Assembly (NCBI GenBank): GCA_036501365.1
Contig: DASYAL010000060.1
Coordinates: 196,478-260,477 of the forward strand
Origin: CAIKMD01 sp036501365
GTDB taxonomy: Bacteria > Pseudomonadota > Alphaproteobacteria > ATCC43930 > CGMCC-115725
Length of the DNA stretch: 64,000 bases
Direction: 5' to 3'
Shown one piece after another: positions 16,208-23,820 of this stretch. Positions within the stretch are counted from its first letter, which is position 1, and each line of letters begins with the position of its first letter. Below the pieces are notes generated by a model. The model had not been told where the DNA came from. It was given only the letters and a program-made list of their open reading frames with translations, and did no database searches. The position numbers and the translations under genes are program-made.

Positions 16208-17152
16208 ATGGCCGAGCCGCATCGCATCGACGTCCATCATCACATCCTGCCGAAGCGCTGGCTCGCTGAAGAGGCCGAGCGCATGGCCGGTCGGGCGATG
16301 GATTTCAACGTCGTCGCGCAATGGACGCCGGCGATGTCCTTGGAGGCGATGGACAAGAACGGCATCGCCACCACCGTGACCTCGATCTCGACCGTGATTG
16401 TGCGCCCGAACGAGCCGGACCGCGCGCACGGCCTCGCGCGCGACTGCAATGAATTCGCGGCGCGGTTGAAGCAGGACCATCCCAAGCGCTTCGGCATGTT
16501 TGCCCTGCTGCCGTTGCCGCATGTTGAGCTTTGTCTCAAAGAGATCGAATACGCGGCCGACGTGCTTAAATGCGACGGCTTCAAGCTGCAGACCAGCTAC
16601 GAGACCCAGTGGCCCGGCGATCCCGCCTTCGCGCCGGTGTTCGATGAGCTCAATCGGCGCAAGGCGACGATCTTCTTCCATCCGACCGTGCCGGGTTGCT
16701 GCACCAACCTATTGCCCGATCTCAATCCGCCGCTGATCGAATATCCTTTCGATACGACGCGCGCGATCATGAGCCTCGTCTTTGGCGGCACGGTGCGGCG
16801 TTGCCCCGCTATCCGCTTCATCTTCGCCCATGGCGGCGGCACCATTCCAATGCTGGCGCATCGCGTCTCGAATCTCGTCCGCGCGCGCAAGGACCTTGCC
16901 GAGCGGCTGCCCGACGGGGCGATCGCCGAGTTTCGCAAGCTCTATTTCGACATCGTCTCGGCGACCAATCCGCCGGGCATGGCGGCGCTGATGAAGCTCA
17001 CCACCGCGGCGCAGCTCCTCTTCGGCACGGATATTCCCTATGTCCGCGCCGAGACCACGGTCGCCGACCTCGCGACTTTGGGACTGAGCGCCGCCGATAT
17101 CCGCGCTATCGAGCGCGATAACGCGCTGCGCATCATGCCAAGCTTACGCTAG
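16208..17152 (+). CDS. Amidohydrolase of the ACMSD/amidohydrolase-2 family
   Basis: A 314-residue TIM-barrel metal-dependent hydrolase or decarboxylase. The metal-binding HxH is H10-H-H12 in RIDVHHHILP; FFHPTVPG and FAHGGGTIPML supply further His, and LLFGTDIPY contains the catalytic Asp. Relatives include aminocarboxymuconate semialdehyde decarboxylase and o-pyrocatechuate/gamma-resorcylate decarboxylases, so decarboxylation of an aromatic or muconate-type acid is as likely as hydrolysis. AGGGGAGGA before the ATG is a good ribosome binding site. Confidence 0.85.
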   Translation: MAEPHRIDVHHHILPKRWLAEEAERMAGRAMDFNVVAQWTPAMSLEAMDKNGIATTVTSISTVIVRPNEPDRAHGLARDCNEFAARLKQDHPKRFGMFALLPLPHVELCLKEIEYAADVLKCDGFKLQTSYETQWPGDPAFAPVFDELNRRKATIFFHPTVPGCCTNLLPDLNPPLIEYPFDTTRAIMSLVFGGTVRRCPAIRFIFAHGGGTIPMLAHRVSNLVRARKDLAERLPDGAIAEFRKLYFDIVSATNPPGMAALMKLTTAAQLLFGTDIPYVRAETTVADLATLGLSAADIRAIERDNALRIMPSLR

Positions 17153-17233
17153 CCAACTGCTCTCGGGAACCGCGCCGATTATTCCGGTGTTAAATCGCCG
17201 GAATCTCCACGTTTTTGCCCGAGAGGTGAACTC

Positions 17234-17746
17234 ATGTCTCGACTGGGCCTTGTCGCCGCAACGGCCGGCATCCTTCTTGCGGGGGCGTCGACGTTGGCGC
17301 TCGCGCAGACCATCATCCAGACCCAACCCCAGCCGCAGACCCAGGCGCTCGCGCCCGGGGATGCGCCTTTCGTCGCGCGCGCCAATATCAGCGTCGCGAA
17401 CAACAGCGCCGTGCCCGAGACCGTCGCCGGCACCGGCGTCACGCCCTTCCAGCTGATGCCGCATCAACAGGCCCGGCTCGAGATGAATGTGGCGCCGCCG
17501 CCGGTCGCGACGGCGCCAGGCAGCAGCGTGCCGGTGCGGTTCGAATACTCGGTCGGGCAGGGCTCGGGCCCGCAATGCCACGGCACGATCGATATGAGCC
17601 TCAACACGCAGGGTGCGCCGGGCAATCCCTACGCGGTGACCAATTGCGTCGCGCATTCGCTCGGCACCAACGGCGCCGACTGCAATATCGCGGTCAGCGC
17701 CGAGAACGCGATGTGCCAGGGCGGCCTCGCTTTTTCGGCGCGCTGA
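17234..17746 (+). CDS. Secreted protein of unknown function
   Basis: A 170-residue protein with a signal peptide (about residues 1-24, ending LALAQ) followed by a Gln/Pro-rich linker (TQPQPQTQ). The mature part is beta-strand-like with four to five Cys residues (PQCHGT, TNCVAH, DCNIAV, MCQGGL), which could form disulfides in the periplasm. A GAGAGGTGA sequence lies before the ATG. No domain recognised. It precedes a DUF2937 gene by 39 bases. Confidence 0.7.
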   Translation: MSRLGLVAATAGILLAGASTLALAQTIIQTQPQPQTQALAPGDAPFVARANISVANNSAVPETVAGTGVTPFQLMPHQQARLEMNVAPPPVATAPGSSVPVRFEYSVGQGSGPQCHGTIDMSLNTQGAPGNPYAVTNCVAHSLGTNGADCNIAVSAENAMCQGGLAFSAR

Positions 17747-17785
17747 GCGGTTCGCCGCGGGCGCATGCCCCGTCTAGGGTAAGGC

Positions 17786-18325
17786 ATGCGCTTTCTCGGC
17801 CGGTGGCTCTCGCATAGCGTTCGCCTCGGGCTGGCGCTGTTCTTCGCGCTGGTCGCGATGCAAGCGCCGGCCTTCACCGCCGACTACACCGCGTCTCTGC
17901 TCCAGGTGAGTGGCGACGCGCGTCGCGATATCGATCAGCGCGAGGCGGCGGCACGGCAATACTACGATCTTCCCGCCGGCGATGACGCGGCGCTGATCGC
18001 CGGCCTCAGAGCGCATGAGCCGGCGAATGCCGCCACTCTGGCGCTGTCAGTCGATCGCGCCGAGACCTTGCGATCGGCCCGCGAACGCATCCTCGCGGCG
18101 CCGGCGCTGCTTCAGCCGCTGGTCGCGATCGTCGATGCCACGCGCGATCCCGCGGGCTACAAGGCCGCGATCTGGAAGACCCAGCTACGAACCTACGTCG
18201 TCCATCTCGATCTTACCCTCGCGGCGATCGGCTACGGCCTCGCCGGGTTGGTGCTCGGCTCGCTGCTCGGCCATCTGCTCTGCCTGCCGTTCGAGCGGGA
18301 CGCACGGCGCTTCGCCAACGTCTAG
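17786..18325 (+). CDS. DUF2937 family membrane protein
   Basis: A 179-residue inner-membrane protein with an N-terminal hydrophobic helix (about 12-30) and a C-terminal one (about 145-168, LTLAAIGYGLAGLVLGSLLG), and a charged helical domain between. Residues such as QREAAARQYYDL and the overall layout fit DUF2937. Function is unknown. GGGTAAGGC lies directly upstream of the ATG. A good rho-independent terminator follows at 18454-18476. Confidence 0.72.
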   Translation: MRFLGRWLSHSVRLGLALFFALVAMQAPAFTADYTASLLQVSGDARRDIDQREAAARQYYDLPAGDDAALIAGLRAHEPANAATLALSVDRAETLRSARERILAAPALLQPLVAIVDATRDPAGYKAAIWKTQLRTYVVHLDLTLAAIGYGLAGLVLGSLLGHLLCLPFERDARRFANV

Positions 18326-18453
18326 TACCGCCGCGACTCTTTCGGCGACCTGTTCGACATGTTCGACTTCAGCCACGCCCCACGGTCAGGGCGGGAATGG
18401 CGACGCGACCACGACGGTGACGACGCGGGTCGGGCATCGCTGAGATGGCGGCG

Positions 18454-18476
18454 GCGCCGACTGAGGCGCTTTTTTT
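18454..18476 (+). terminator. Rho-independent terminator after the DUF2937 gene
   Basis: GCGCC (18454-18458) pairs with GGCGC (18465-18469) around GACTGA, immediately followed by seven T residues (18470-18476). Position and strand fit the DUF2937 transcript, 129 bases after its stop. Confidence 0.75.
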
Positions 18477-18507
18477 CGCGCCGGCCCGCGCGGAGGCGCG
18501 TAACGCC

Positions 18508-18747
18508 CTATTGAGAGCGGCGCTTGTCGTTGCGCTCTTCTTTGGCGGCGAGCTGCCACTGGCGATTCATCTGCTGCTCGAGGTGGCCGCCGACCTGCCA
18601 TAACTCATAGGACAGGGCGTGCAGCTTGACGCTGAGCTCGCGCGCGCGCCGCTTTGCGATCTGGCGCTCGCCCGCGATCACGTCGAAGCAATGCAGAGGC
18701 TGGTTCTCACGATCGAAGAGATAGAGGCGGAAGTGTGTCGTTGCCAT
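18508..18747 (-). CDS. Small conserved-looking hypothetical protein
   Basis: A 79-residue protein beginning MATTHFRLYLFDRENQPLHC, a beta-hairpin-like start, followed by a long amphipathic helix rich in Arg, Glu and Gln that could form a coiled coil. The layout resembles short alphaproteobacterial proteins of the DUF6894 kind, but I cannot confirm the family. The start at 18747 is preferred over an upstream in-frame ATG because the added residues are Arg/Pro-rich and unlike a protein. No strong Shine-Dalgarno. Confidence 0.5.
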   Translation of the reverse strand: MATTHFRLYLFDRENQPLHCFDVIAGERQIAKRRARELSVKLHALSYELWQVGGHLEQQMNRQWQLAAKEERNDKRRSQ

Positions 18748-18903
18748 GGCTGCACCAAATACGCTCGCTCGTCGAAAACACGATATCCGTCGCGGAGGCG
18801 GCAGGCGGCTCATTCAGCTCGTCGCGCGCTTGACCTTCGCTGTCATTCAAATGCAGCACAGGCTTTGCGGTTCCACCAAACTTTGCCTCCGCCATTCGAA
18901 ACG

Positions 18904-18964
18904 GGTTTGTGAGGCGGCGAAGCCGCAAACGGAACGGGCGGCGACTCTGGGAGCCGCCGCCCGT
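18904..18964 (-). terminator. Double hairpin downstream of the lipoprotein gene
   Basis: ACGGGCGGC (18934-18942) pairs perfectly with GCCGCCCGT (18956-18964); a second stem, GCGGC/GCCGC flanked by GTTT/AAAC, lies at 18904-18929. On the minus strand these come about 30 and 65 bases after the lipoprotein stop. There is no clear U-tract, so they may act as a transcript-end stabiliser rather than an intrinsic terminator. Confidence 0.4.
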
Positions 18965-18992
18965 TGCCCGACCAGTGGTTGGTCGAAAGACT

Positions 18993-19241
18993 TTAGCGTT
19001 CCCAGACCGGGCGGCCGAGATCGATCGCGTTCGGGCTGGTCACGGCGCCGGTCGCCGCGCCTGCCCCGGCGCCGATCGCCGCGCCGGTCCCGACGCCGAC
19101 CGGACCCGCTATTGCGCCGATTGCCGCGCCCGAACCGGCACCGATCGCCGCGCCGCTCAAGGCGCGGTCGCCGGTGGTTTCGCCGCATGCCGCGAGACAG
19201 ATGGTGATGCCGGCGATCGCCAAGCCGTGCCAAAGCTTCAT
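18993..19241 (-). CDS. Glycine-zipper lipoprotein
   Basis: An 82-residue lipoprotein: MKLWHGLAIAGITICLAAC ends in a lipobox with the lipidated Cys, followed by a Gly/Ala-rich repeat region (AIGAGSGAAIGAIAGP... AIGAGAGAATGAVTSP) typical of glycine-zipper/YMGG-like envelope proteins. These can insert in or pack against the outer membrane. The ATG at 19241 is preferred to one 12 bases upstream because GGAGAA sits at the correct distance only for it, and because the signal peptide then starts MKL. Confidence 0.82.
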   Translation of the reverse strand: MKLWHGLAIAGITICLAACGETTGDRALSGAAIGAGSGAAIGAIAGPVGVGTGAAIGAGAGAATGAVTSPNAIDLGRPVWER

Positions 19242-19352
19242 GGTGTTCTCCATTGTTACAGCCTGGCGATAGAACCCGATGGCGCGCCGTTTGTTGCGAC
19301 AGCCGCGCTTATGCCAGCGCGGCCGTCGAGAGGAAAGTGCGGCGATGGATGA

Positions 19353-19429
<77 letters not shown>

Positions 19430-19481
19430 GCTGCGCGAACGATAGGCGAAGGCCGAAAGTGAGGCAAGGCGGTGCGCTGAC

Positions 19482-20510
19482 TTACGCGCCGAGCTCGCGG
19501 CGCACGAGCTTCGTTCCCGCGACCATCGCCTGAAGCTTGGCGAAGGCGATGTCGCGCGGCAGGTATTTCATGCCGCAATCGGGTGCGATCACCAGCCGCT
19601 CGGCGGGCACGTAAGGCAGCGCGCGGCGGATGCGCGCGGCGACGCCCTCGGGCGTCTCGACCGTCATATCGGCGAGATCGATAGCGCCAAGAATGATCTG
19701 CTTGCTCGGGAGCTTCGCCAGCACCGCGCAATCGAGCTGCGACTGCGCCGTCTCGATCGAGATCTGCTTGGCGACCGATTGCTCGAGCTCGGGCAGGAAG
19801 GAATAGCCTTCCGGCCGCTGCTTCACGAACGCGGCATAGCCGAAGCAGAGATGGACCGCGGTCGTGCCGGCGACGCCTTCGAGCGCACGGTTCAAGGCTT
19901 TGATGCCGAACTCGGCCGCCTTGTCCGGCCGCGCCTGCATATAAGGCTCGTCGATCTGCACGACATCGGCGCCGGCGGCAAAGAGGTCCTTGATCTCCGC
20001 ATTCACCGCCGCGGCATAATCCATCGTCAGCGCCGCCGGGTCCTTGTAGTAGTCGTCCTGGGTTTGCATCGACAGGGTGAAAGGCCCGGGCACGGTGATC
20101 TTGATCGCGCGCTCGGTATTGGCGCGGAGGAAGCGCGCGTCGCGCGTCTCAACCGGCTGGCGGCGGCGGATCGGGCCGACGATGCGGGGCACCGGCTGGG
20201 TGCGGCCCGGCGTGCGCGTCGGCGCCTGGCCGGGATTGTCGATATCGACGCCGTCGAGCGCGGTCGCGAAACGGTTGGAATAGCTCTCGCGCCGCATCTC
20301 GCCGTCGGTGACGATATCGATGCCGGCGCGCTCCTGGTCGCGGATCGCAAGCAGCGTCGCGTCGTCCTGCGCCTGGTCGAGGAATTCCGGGGCAATGCGC
20401 CAGAAATCGCGGAAGCGCACCCGTGGCGGGGCCACGCCGGCGAGGCGCTGGCGGTCGATGAGCCAATCGGGTTGCGGATAGCTTCCTACCAAAGTCGTTG
20501 GCAACAGCAT
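19482..20510 (-). CDS. MetE C-terminal-domain-like methyltransferase (COG0620), copy 2
   Basis: A 342-residue stand-alone relative of the catalytic half of methionine synthase MetE. It begins LLPTTLVGSYPQPDWL, has GIDIVTDGEMRRESY, VVQIDEPYMQ, the His/Cys zinc element VHLCFGYA and the final Cys in APDCGMKYLPRD. It differs clearly from copy 1 at 10092-11204, so the two are not a recent duplication. Substrate unknown; such proteins can serve methionine synthesis from other methyl donors or alkyl-thiol chemistry. GGGAGG upstream of the ATG supports the start. Lies directly beyond tRNA-Arg. Confidence 0.87.
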   Translation of the reverse strand: MLLPTTLVGSYPQPDWLIDRQRLAGVAPPRVRFRDFWRIAPEFLDQAQDDATLLAIRDQERAGIDIVTDGEMRRESYSNRFATALDGVDIDNPGQAPTRTPGRTQPVPRIVGPIRRRQPVETRDARFLRANTERAIKITVPGPFTLSMQTQDDYYKDPAALTMDYAAAVNAEIKDLFAAGADVVQIDEPYMQARPDKAAEFGIKALNRALEGVAGTTAVHLCFGYAAFVKQRPEGYSFLPELEQSVAKQISIETAQSQLDCAVLAKLPSKQIILGAIDLADMTVETPEGVAARIRRALPYVPAERLVIAPDCGMKYLPRDIAFAKLQAMVAGTKLVRRELGA

Positions 20511-20538
20511 GAACTGAAACGCCTCCCGGGGGGCCGTT

Positions 20539-20560
20539 ATGGTAAAGCAATTTTAACCAT
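20539..20560. promoter_or_regulatory. Imperfect palindrome between divergent genes
   Basis: ATGGTAAA (20539-20546) mirrors TTTAACCAT (20552-20560) with one extra base, in the 97-base gap between the MetE-like gene (starts 20510, minus) and the methyltransferase gene (starts 20608, plus). It is a possible operator; no regulator is identified. Confidence 0.25.
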
Positions 20561-20607
20561 GATGACGCTTACTTCCATCTGTCACAAACGACGGATTGGG
20601 GTAAGCC

Positions 20608-21489
20608 ATGGCTGGTCAGGACCCGTTCTGGCGAATGTTCTACGACCGCGCTTGGGGTCTGCGCGCCGATTATCTTCGCGGCCTCATCGCGGCGGGCGAG
20701 CGGAATATCCCGCGTTTGCTCCGGCGTTTCGATGCTTACGAGCGCAAGCACCGCGTTCAATGGAGCGGCAATACCCTCCAATTCGAGCCGATACAGTGGC
20801 CCGAGGAACAGGCGATCGGGCCGGCGGGCGTGCCCTTTCTGCGCCCGTCATCCTTTCGCGGCAATGTCGCGGTGTTGCCGTTCCACGCCACCGACAACAT
20901 TGCGGATTTTCTCGTCGATTACATCGAGGAAACCGGGCCGTTCGATGCCATTATCGAGCTCGGTTGCGGCTATGGGCGCCACCTCTTCCAGGTCTTCTAC
21001 AGTGGCGGCCCGCAGGAGGCGCGCTATTACGGCGGCGAGCTCACGGAAACCGGTTGCACGATCGCCCGCGAGATCGCGATGCTCGATCCCGCGATGAAGG
21101 CGCAGTTCTTCTCGTTCGATTATCTCAATCCCACGCTCGCGATCGAGCCGGTCGAGCGTGCCCTCGTTTTCACGGTGCATTCGATCGAACAGGTCTGCCA
21201 GATCGACGCGCGGCTTTTTGCCGTGATCGCCGGTGCCGCGCGCCATGTCGATTGCGTTCATTTCGAGCCGTTCGGCTTCCAGATCGCCGAACTCGGCGAT
21301 ACCAGCCGCGCGCAGCGCGCACAGGCTATGGAGAACAGCTGGAACCTCAATTTCGCCCAGGCCCTTCGTGAGGCGCAGGAATCAGTCGGCTTGCGGGTGA
21401 GTTGCCTCATCACCGAGCTGTCGTTGCCGATCGACCCGCAAAATCCGACCTCGCTCGCGATCTGGCACGCCGACGACAAGGCGGCCTGA
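20608..21489 (+). CDS. Class I SAM-dependent methyltransferase-like protein
   Basis: A 293-residue protein with a SAM-binding motif I, AIIELGCGYGRHLFQVF (about residues 112-128), then an acidic-end strand YYGGELTETGC and the strand ALVFTVHSIEQV. The first ~100 residues form an additional helical region (WRMFYDRAWGLRADYLRGL, FDAYERKHRVQW). The target is unknown; related proteins act on sugars or small metabolites in surface-polymer loci. GGGGTAAG precedes the ATG. It converges with the lipoprotein hydrolase gene at 21512. Confidence 0.7.
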   Translation: MAGQDPFWRMFYDRAWGLRADYLRGLIAAGERNIPRLLRRFDAYERKHRVQWSGNTLQFEPIQWPEEQAIGPAGVPFLRPSSFRGNVAVLPFHATDNIADFLVDYIEETGPFDAIIELGCGYGRHLFQVFYSGGPQEARYYGGELTETGCTIAREIAMLDPAMKAQFFSFDYLNPTLAIEPVERALVFTVHSIEQVCQIDARLFAVIAGAARHVDCVHFEPFGFQIAELGDTSRAQRAQAMENSWNLNFAQALREAQESVGLRVSCLITELSLPIDPQNPTSLAIWHADDKAA

Positions 21490-21511
21490 CCGCCGTCGCG
21501 CGATGGTGGCG

Positions 21512-22570
21512 CTAATTCGCACGTGCCTGCGGACCGAGATGTGCGCTGAGCGTCGCCGCGGGGTTTGATTGTGGCAGCAACGTTTGGGCGGCGCGGATAT
21601 CCGCGCCCGAGGGCAGCGGCGCGTCGCCGTGGAAGATCCAGTTCTCGACATCCTGCGACACCATCGCGCCATCAAGGTCGCGCAGCAGCATGTGATAGCC
21701 CTTGTCGTAATAGGCGATGGTATCGCCGCTCCGGCTGTTTTTCGGCAGATCGCGGACGAATTCCTCGACCGGTGCCGGCGGCACCAGCTCGTCATGCGCG
21801 CCGTAGAGCAGCAGCGTGCGCTGGTTCAAGTGCGGCGCCGCGGCGAGCGCCTCGCTCATCAGCTCGACGAGGCCATTGATCGTATCGACGCGGGTCTCCT
21901 TGATCACCAGCGGGTCGCGTGAGAAGGCGCGCAGCATGGGGAAATTGTCGGAGGGCAGGATGTGCAATCCCGACCCACTCAACTGCCAGCGCGGTGCGAC
22001 GTGATCGGTGATCCAAAGCGCGGCGCGATAAAAGATGTTCATCGTCTGCTCGCCCCAGACCGCGGGCGCGACGAGGATGATGCCGTCGACGTCGGGGCGC
22101 TCGGCGCCGGCCCAGCCGGTCGCGGCGGTGATGACGACGGCGCCGCCCATGCTCTCGCCGAGGAGATAGAGCGGTACGCCTGGGTAGCGCGCGCGCAGCA
22201 GGCGGCTGACCGTCGCGACGTCGGAATCGAGCTGATAGGTGCCGACCCAGCGGCCGCGCTCCGGTGCCGCGCCGAAGCCGCGCTGGTCGAAGGCATAGGT
22301 CGCGACCCCGTCCTGCGCCCAGATCTTCGCCGGCATTTCGAAAGCATGCGAGTAGTCGTTGATGCCGTGGACGGCGAGCACTACCGCTTTCACCTTCCCG
22401 TCGGGCCGCCAGCTCTTGAGCGGCAGTTGCGCACCGTCGACCGCGACATAGTCGCTGTCGGTCAAATGCGGCGTCACCGTGCCGGTCGCGATCGTCGGCA
22501 TCGGATCGGGGTTGGCACAGGCGGCGAGCAGTAGCGCCAGCGCGCCTGCGGCGAGACGCAACGCCGTCAT
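21512..22570 (-). CDS. Alpha/beta hydrolase lipoprotein (serine lipase/esterase, lysophospholipase-like)
   Basis: A 352-residue lipoprotein: the signal sequence ends in LALLLAAC (lipobox). The hydrolase fold is of the monoacylglycerol lipase type, with VLAVHGINDYSHAF (oxyanion region), nucleophile elbow LLGESMGGA, acid in YGAHDELVPP and catalytic His in DKGYHMLLRDL. Its ATG (22570) overlaps the ABC ATPase stop by 4 bases (ATGA), so the two are translationally coupled and probably functionally linked, perhaps in membrane lipid handling. A longer in-frame extension upstream is inside the ATPase gene and is spurious. Confidence 0.85.
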   Translation of the reverse strand: MTALRLAAGALALLLAACANPDPMPTIATGTVTPHLTDSDYVAVDGAQLPLKSWRPDGKVKAVVLAVHGINDYSHAFEMPAKIWAQDGVATYAFDQRGFGAAPERGRWVGTYQLDSDVATVSRLLRARYPGVPLYLLGESMGGAVVITAATGWAGAERPDVDGIILVAPAVWGEQTMNIFYRAALWITDHVAPRWQLSGSGLHILPSDNFPMLRAFSRDPLVIKETRVDTINGLVELMSEALAAAPHLNQRTLLLYGAHDELVPPAPVEEFVRDLPKNSRSGDTIAYYDKGYHMLLRDLDGAMVSQDVENWIFHGDAPLPSGADIRAAQTLLPQSNPAATLSAHLGPQARAN

Positions 22571-23589
22571 CGCGCCTGCTCCACGCCGCGGGTGAGCTGG
22601 AGGAAGATATCCTCGAGATCGGTCTCCTGGCTCGAGATGTCGCGGATGGCGAGGCCTTGCGCCGTGACTGCCGCGAGGAGCTCGCCGAGCCGCGTCCGGC
22701 TCGGCGCATAGCGCAGCCCGAGCCGGCCGGAAGCCAGCAGCGTGAAACCGAGCGCCGCGAGCGCCTCGGGCACCGCCGCGATCGGCTCGACCAGCGCGAT
22801 GCTCAATGCTTTGTCGTCGACGCGGCCGAGCAGCGCCGCCGTTGTATCGCACGCGACCAGCCGGCCGTTGTTGATGATCGCGATGCGGTCGCACAGCTCT
22901 TCCGCCTCTTCGAGGTAATGCGTCGTCAACAGGATCGTGGTGCCGCGCGCCTGGAGGTCGCGAACCATCGCCCAGAGATGCTGGCGCAGCTCGACATCGA
23001 CGCCGGCGGTCGGCTCGTCGAGCACCAGCACCGGCGGATCATGCACCATCGCCTTCGCTACCATCAGTCTTCGCCGCATGCCGCCCGAGAGCGAGCGCGC
23101 GGCGACGTCGGCTTTGTCGTCGAGTGCAACAGCCTGAAGGATAGCGTCGGTGCGGCGCTCGCGTTTCGGGACGCCGTAGAACCCGGCCTGCGTGTCGAGC
23201 AGCTCGCGCGGCGTGAAGAAGAAATCGAGCGTGATCTCTTGCGGCACGACGCCGATCGCGGCGCGCGACTGGCGCGGCTCGGCGTCGACATCGATGTCCC
23301 AAATGCGCACCGTGCCCGACGTCTTGATGACGAGGCCGGCGAGGATGTTTATGAGGGTCGACTTGCCCGCGCCGTTCGGGCCGAGCAGACCGAAGATCGA
23401 CCCGCGCGGAATCGCGAGGTCGAGGCCGGCGAGGGCGGTCACGCCCGGGAGCTTGCCGCTGCCGCCGTAGATCTTGGTCAGATGCTTGATTTCGACCGCC
23501 AACGTTGGCGGCCCGACGGGGCGCTCGGCGACGGAAGAAATCGGGGCAGCAGTCATTGATTGTCTGTCAGGGCAATGGGTATCATTCAC
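22567..23589 (-). CDS. ABC transporter ATP-binding protein (ABC-2/NodI-like)
   Basis: A 340-residue nucleotide-binding subunit: Walker A GPNGAGKST, Q-loop VVPQE, signature SLSGGMRRRL, Walker B LVLDEPTAGVD, and switch TTHYLEEAEEL, plus a C-terminal ~100-residue extension typical of ABC-2 export ATPases (NodI, DrrA, CcmA-like). Start is GTG 23589 or ATG 23556; the latter removes 11 residues unlikely to matter. No permease gene is adjacent: downstream comes the lipoprotein hydrolase, upstream the divergent zf-CHCC/polA pair. The membrane partner must be elsewhere. Confidence 0.88.
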   Translation of the reverse strand: MNDTHCPDRQSMTAAPISSVAERPVGPPTLAVEIKHLTKIYGGSGKLPGVTALAGLDLAIPRGSIFGLLGPNGAGKSTLINILAGLVIKTSGTVRIWDIDVDAEPRQSRAAIGVVPQEITLDFFFTPRELLDTQAGFYGVPKRERRTDAILQAVALDDKADVAARSLSGGMRRRLMVAKAMVHDPPVLVLDEPTAGVDVELRQHLWAMVRDLQARGTTILLTTHYLEEAEELCDRIAIINNGRLVACDTTAALLGRVDDKALSIALVEPIAAVPEALAALGFTLLASGRLGLRYAPSRTRLGELLAAVTAQGLAIRDISSQETDLEDIFLQLTRGVEQAR

Positions 23590-23612
23590 AAGGCAGCGGG
23601 GTCAAATGTTCG

Positions 23613-23816
23613 ATGCAGCCTTTTGAGACGATCTATGTTGAGGAAGATACCGTCGCCTGCAACGGCGGCGGCGGGCCGTTGGGCCATCCCAAAGTATACC
23701 TGAATCTTTCGCCCGAAGGTAAGGTCGAGTGTCCTTATTGCTCGCGGCTTTTCCTACGTGGTCAATCGTCGCATCCGCAAAATCCCGTAGGCCGGTCGCA
23801 AACGCCGGCTTCCTGA
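23613..23816 (+). CDS. zf-CHCC zinc-finger protein (NDUFS6-like)
   Basis: A 67-residue protein with CNGGGGPLGHPKVYLNL followed by VECPYCSRLF: the Cys-His-Cys-Cys ligand set of zf-CHCC, the bacterial counterpart of the complex I subunit NDUFS6. ATG 23613 gives the usual protein length; a longer frame upstream overlaps the divergent ATPase gene. It ends 4 bases before polA. Role is probably in respiratory complex assembly or iron-sulfur protein biology; no direct link with polA is known to me. Confidence 0.85.
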   Translation: MQPFETIYVEEDTVACNGGGGPLGHPKVYLNLSPEGKVECPYCSRLFLRGQSSHPQNPVGRSQTPAS

Positions 23817-23820
23817 GCCC

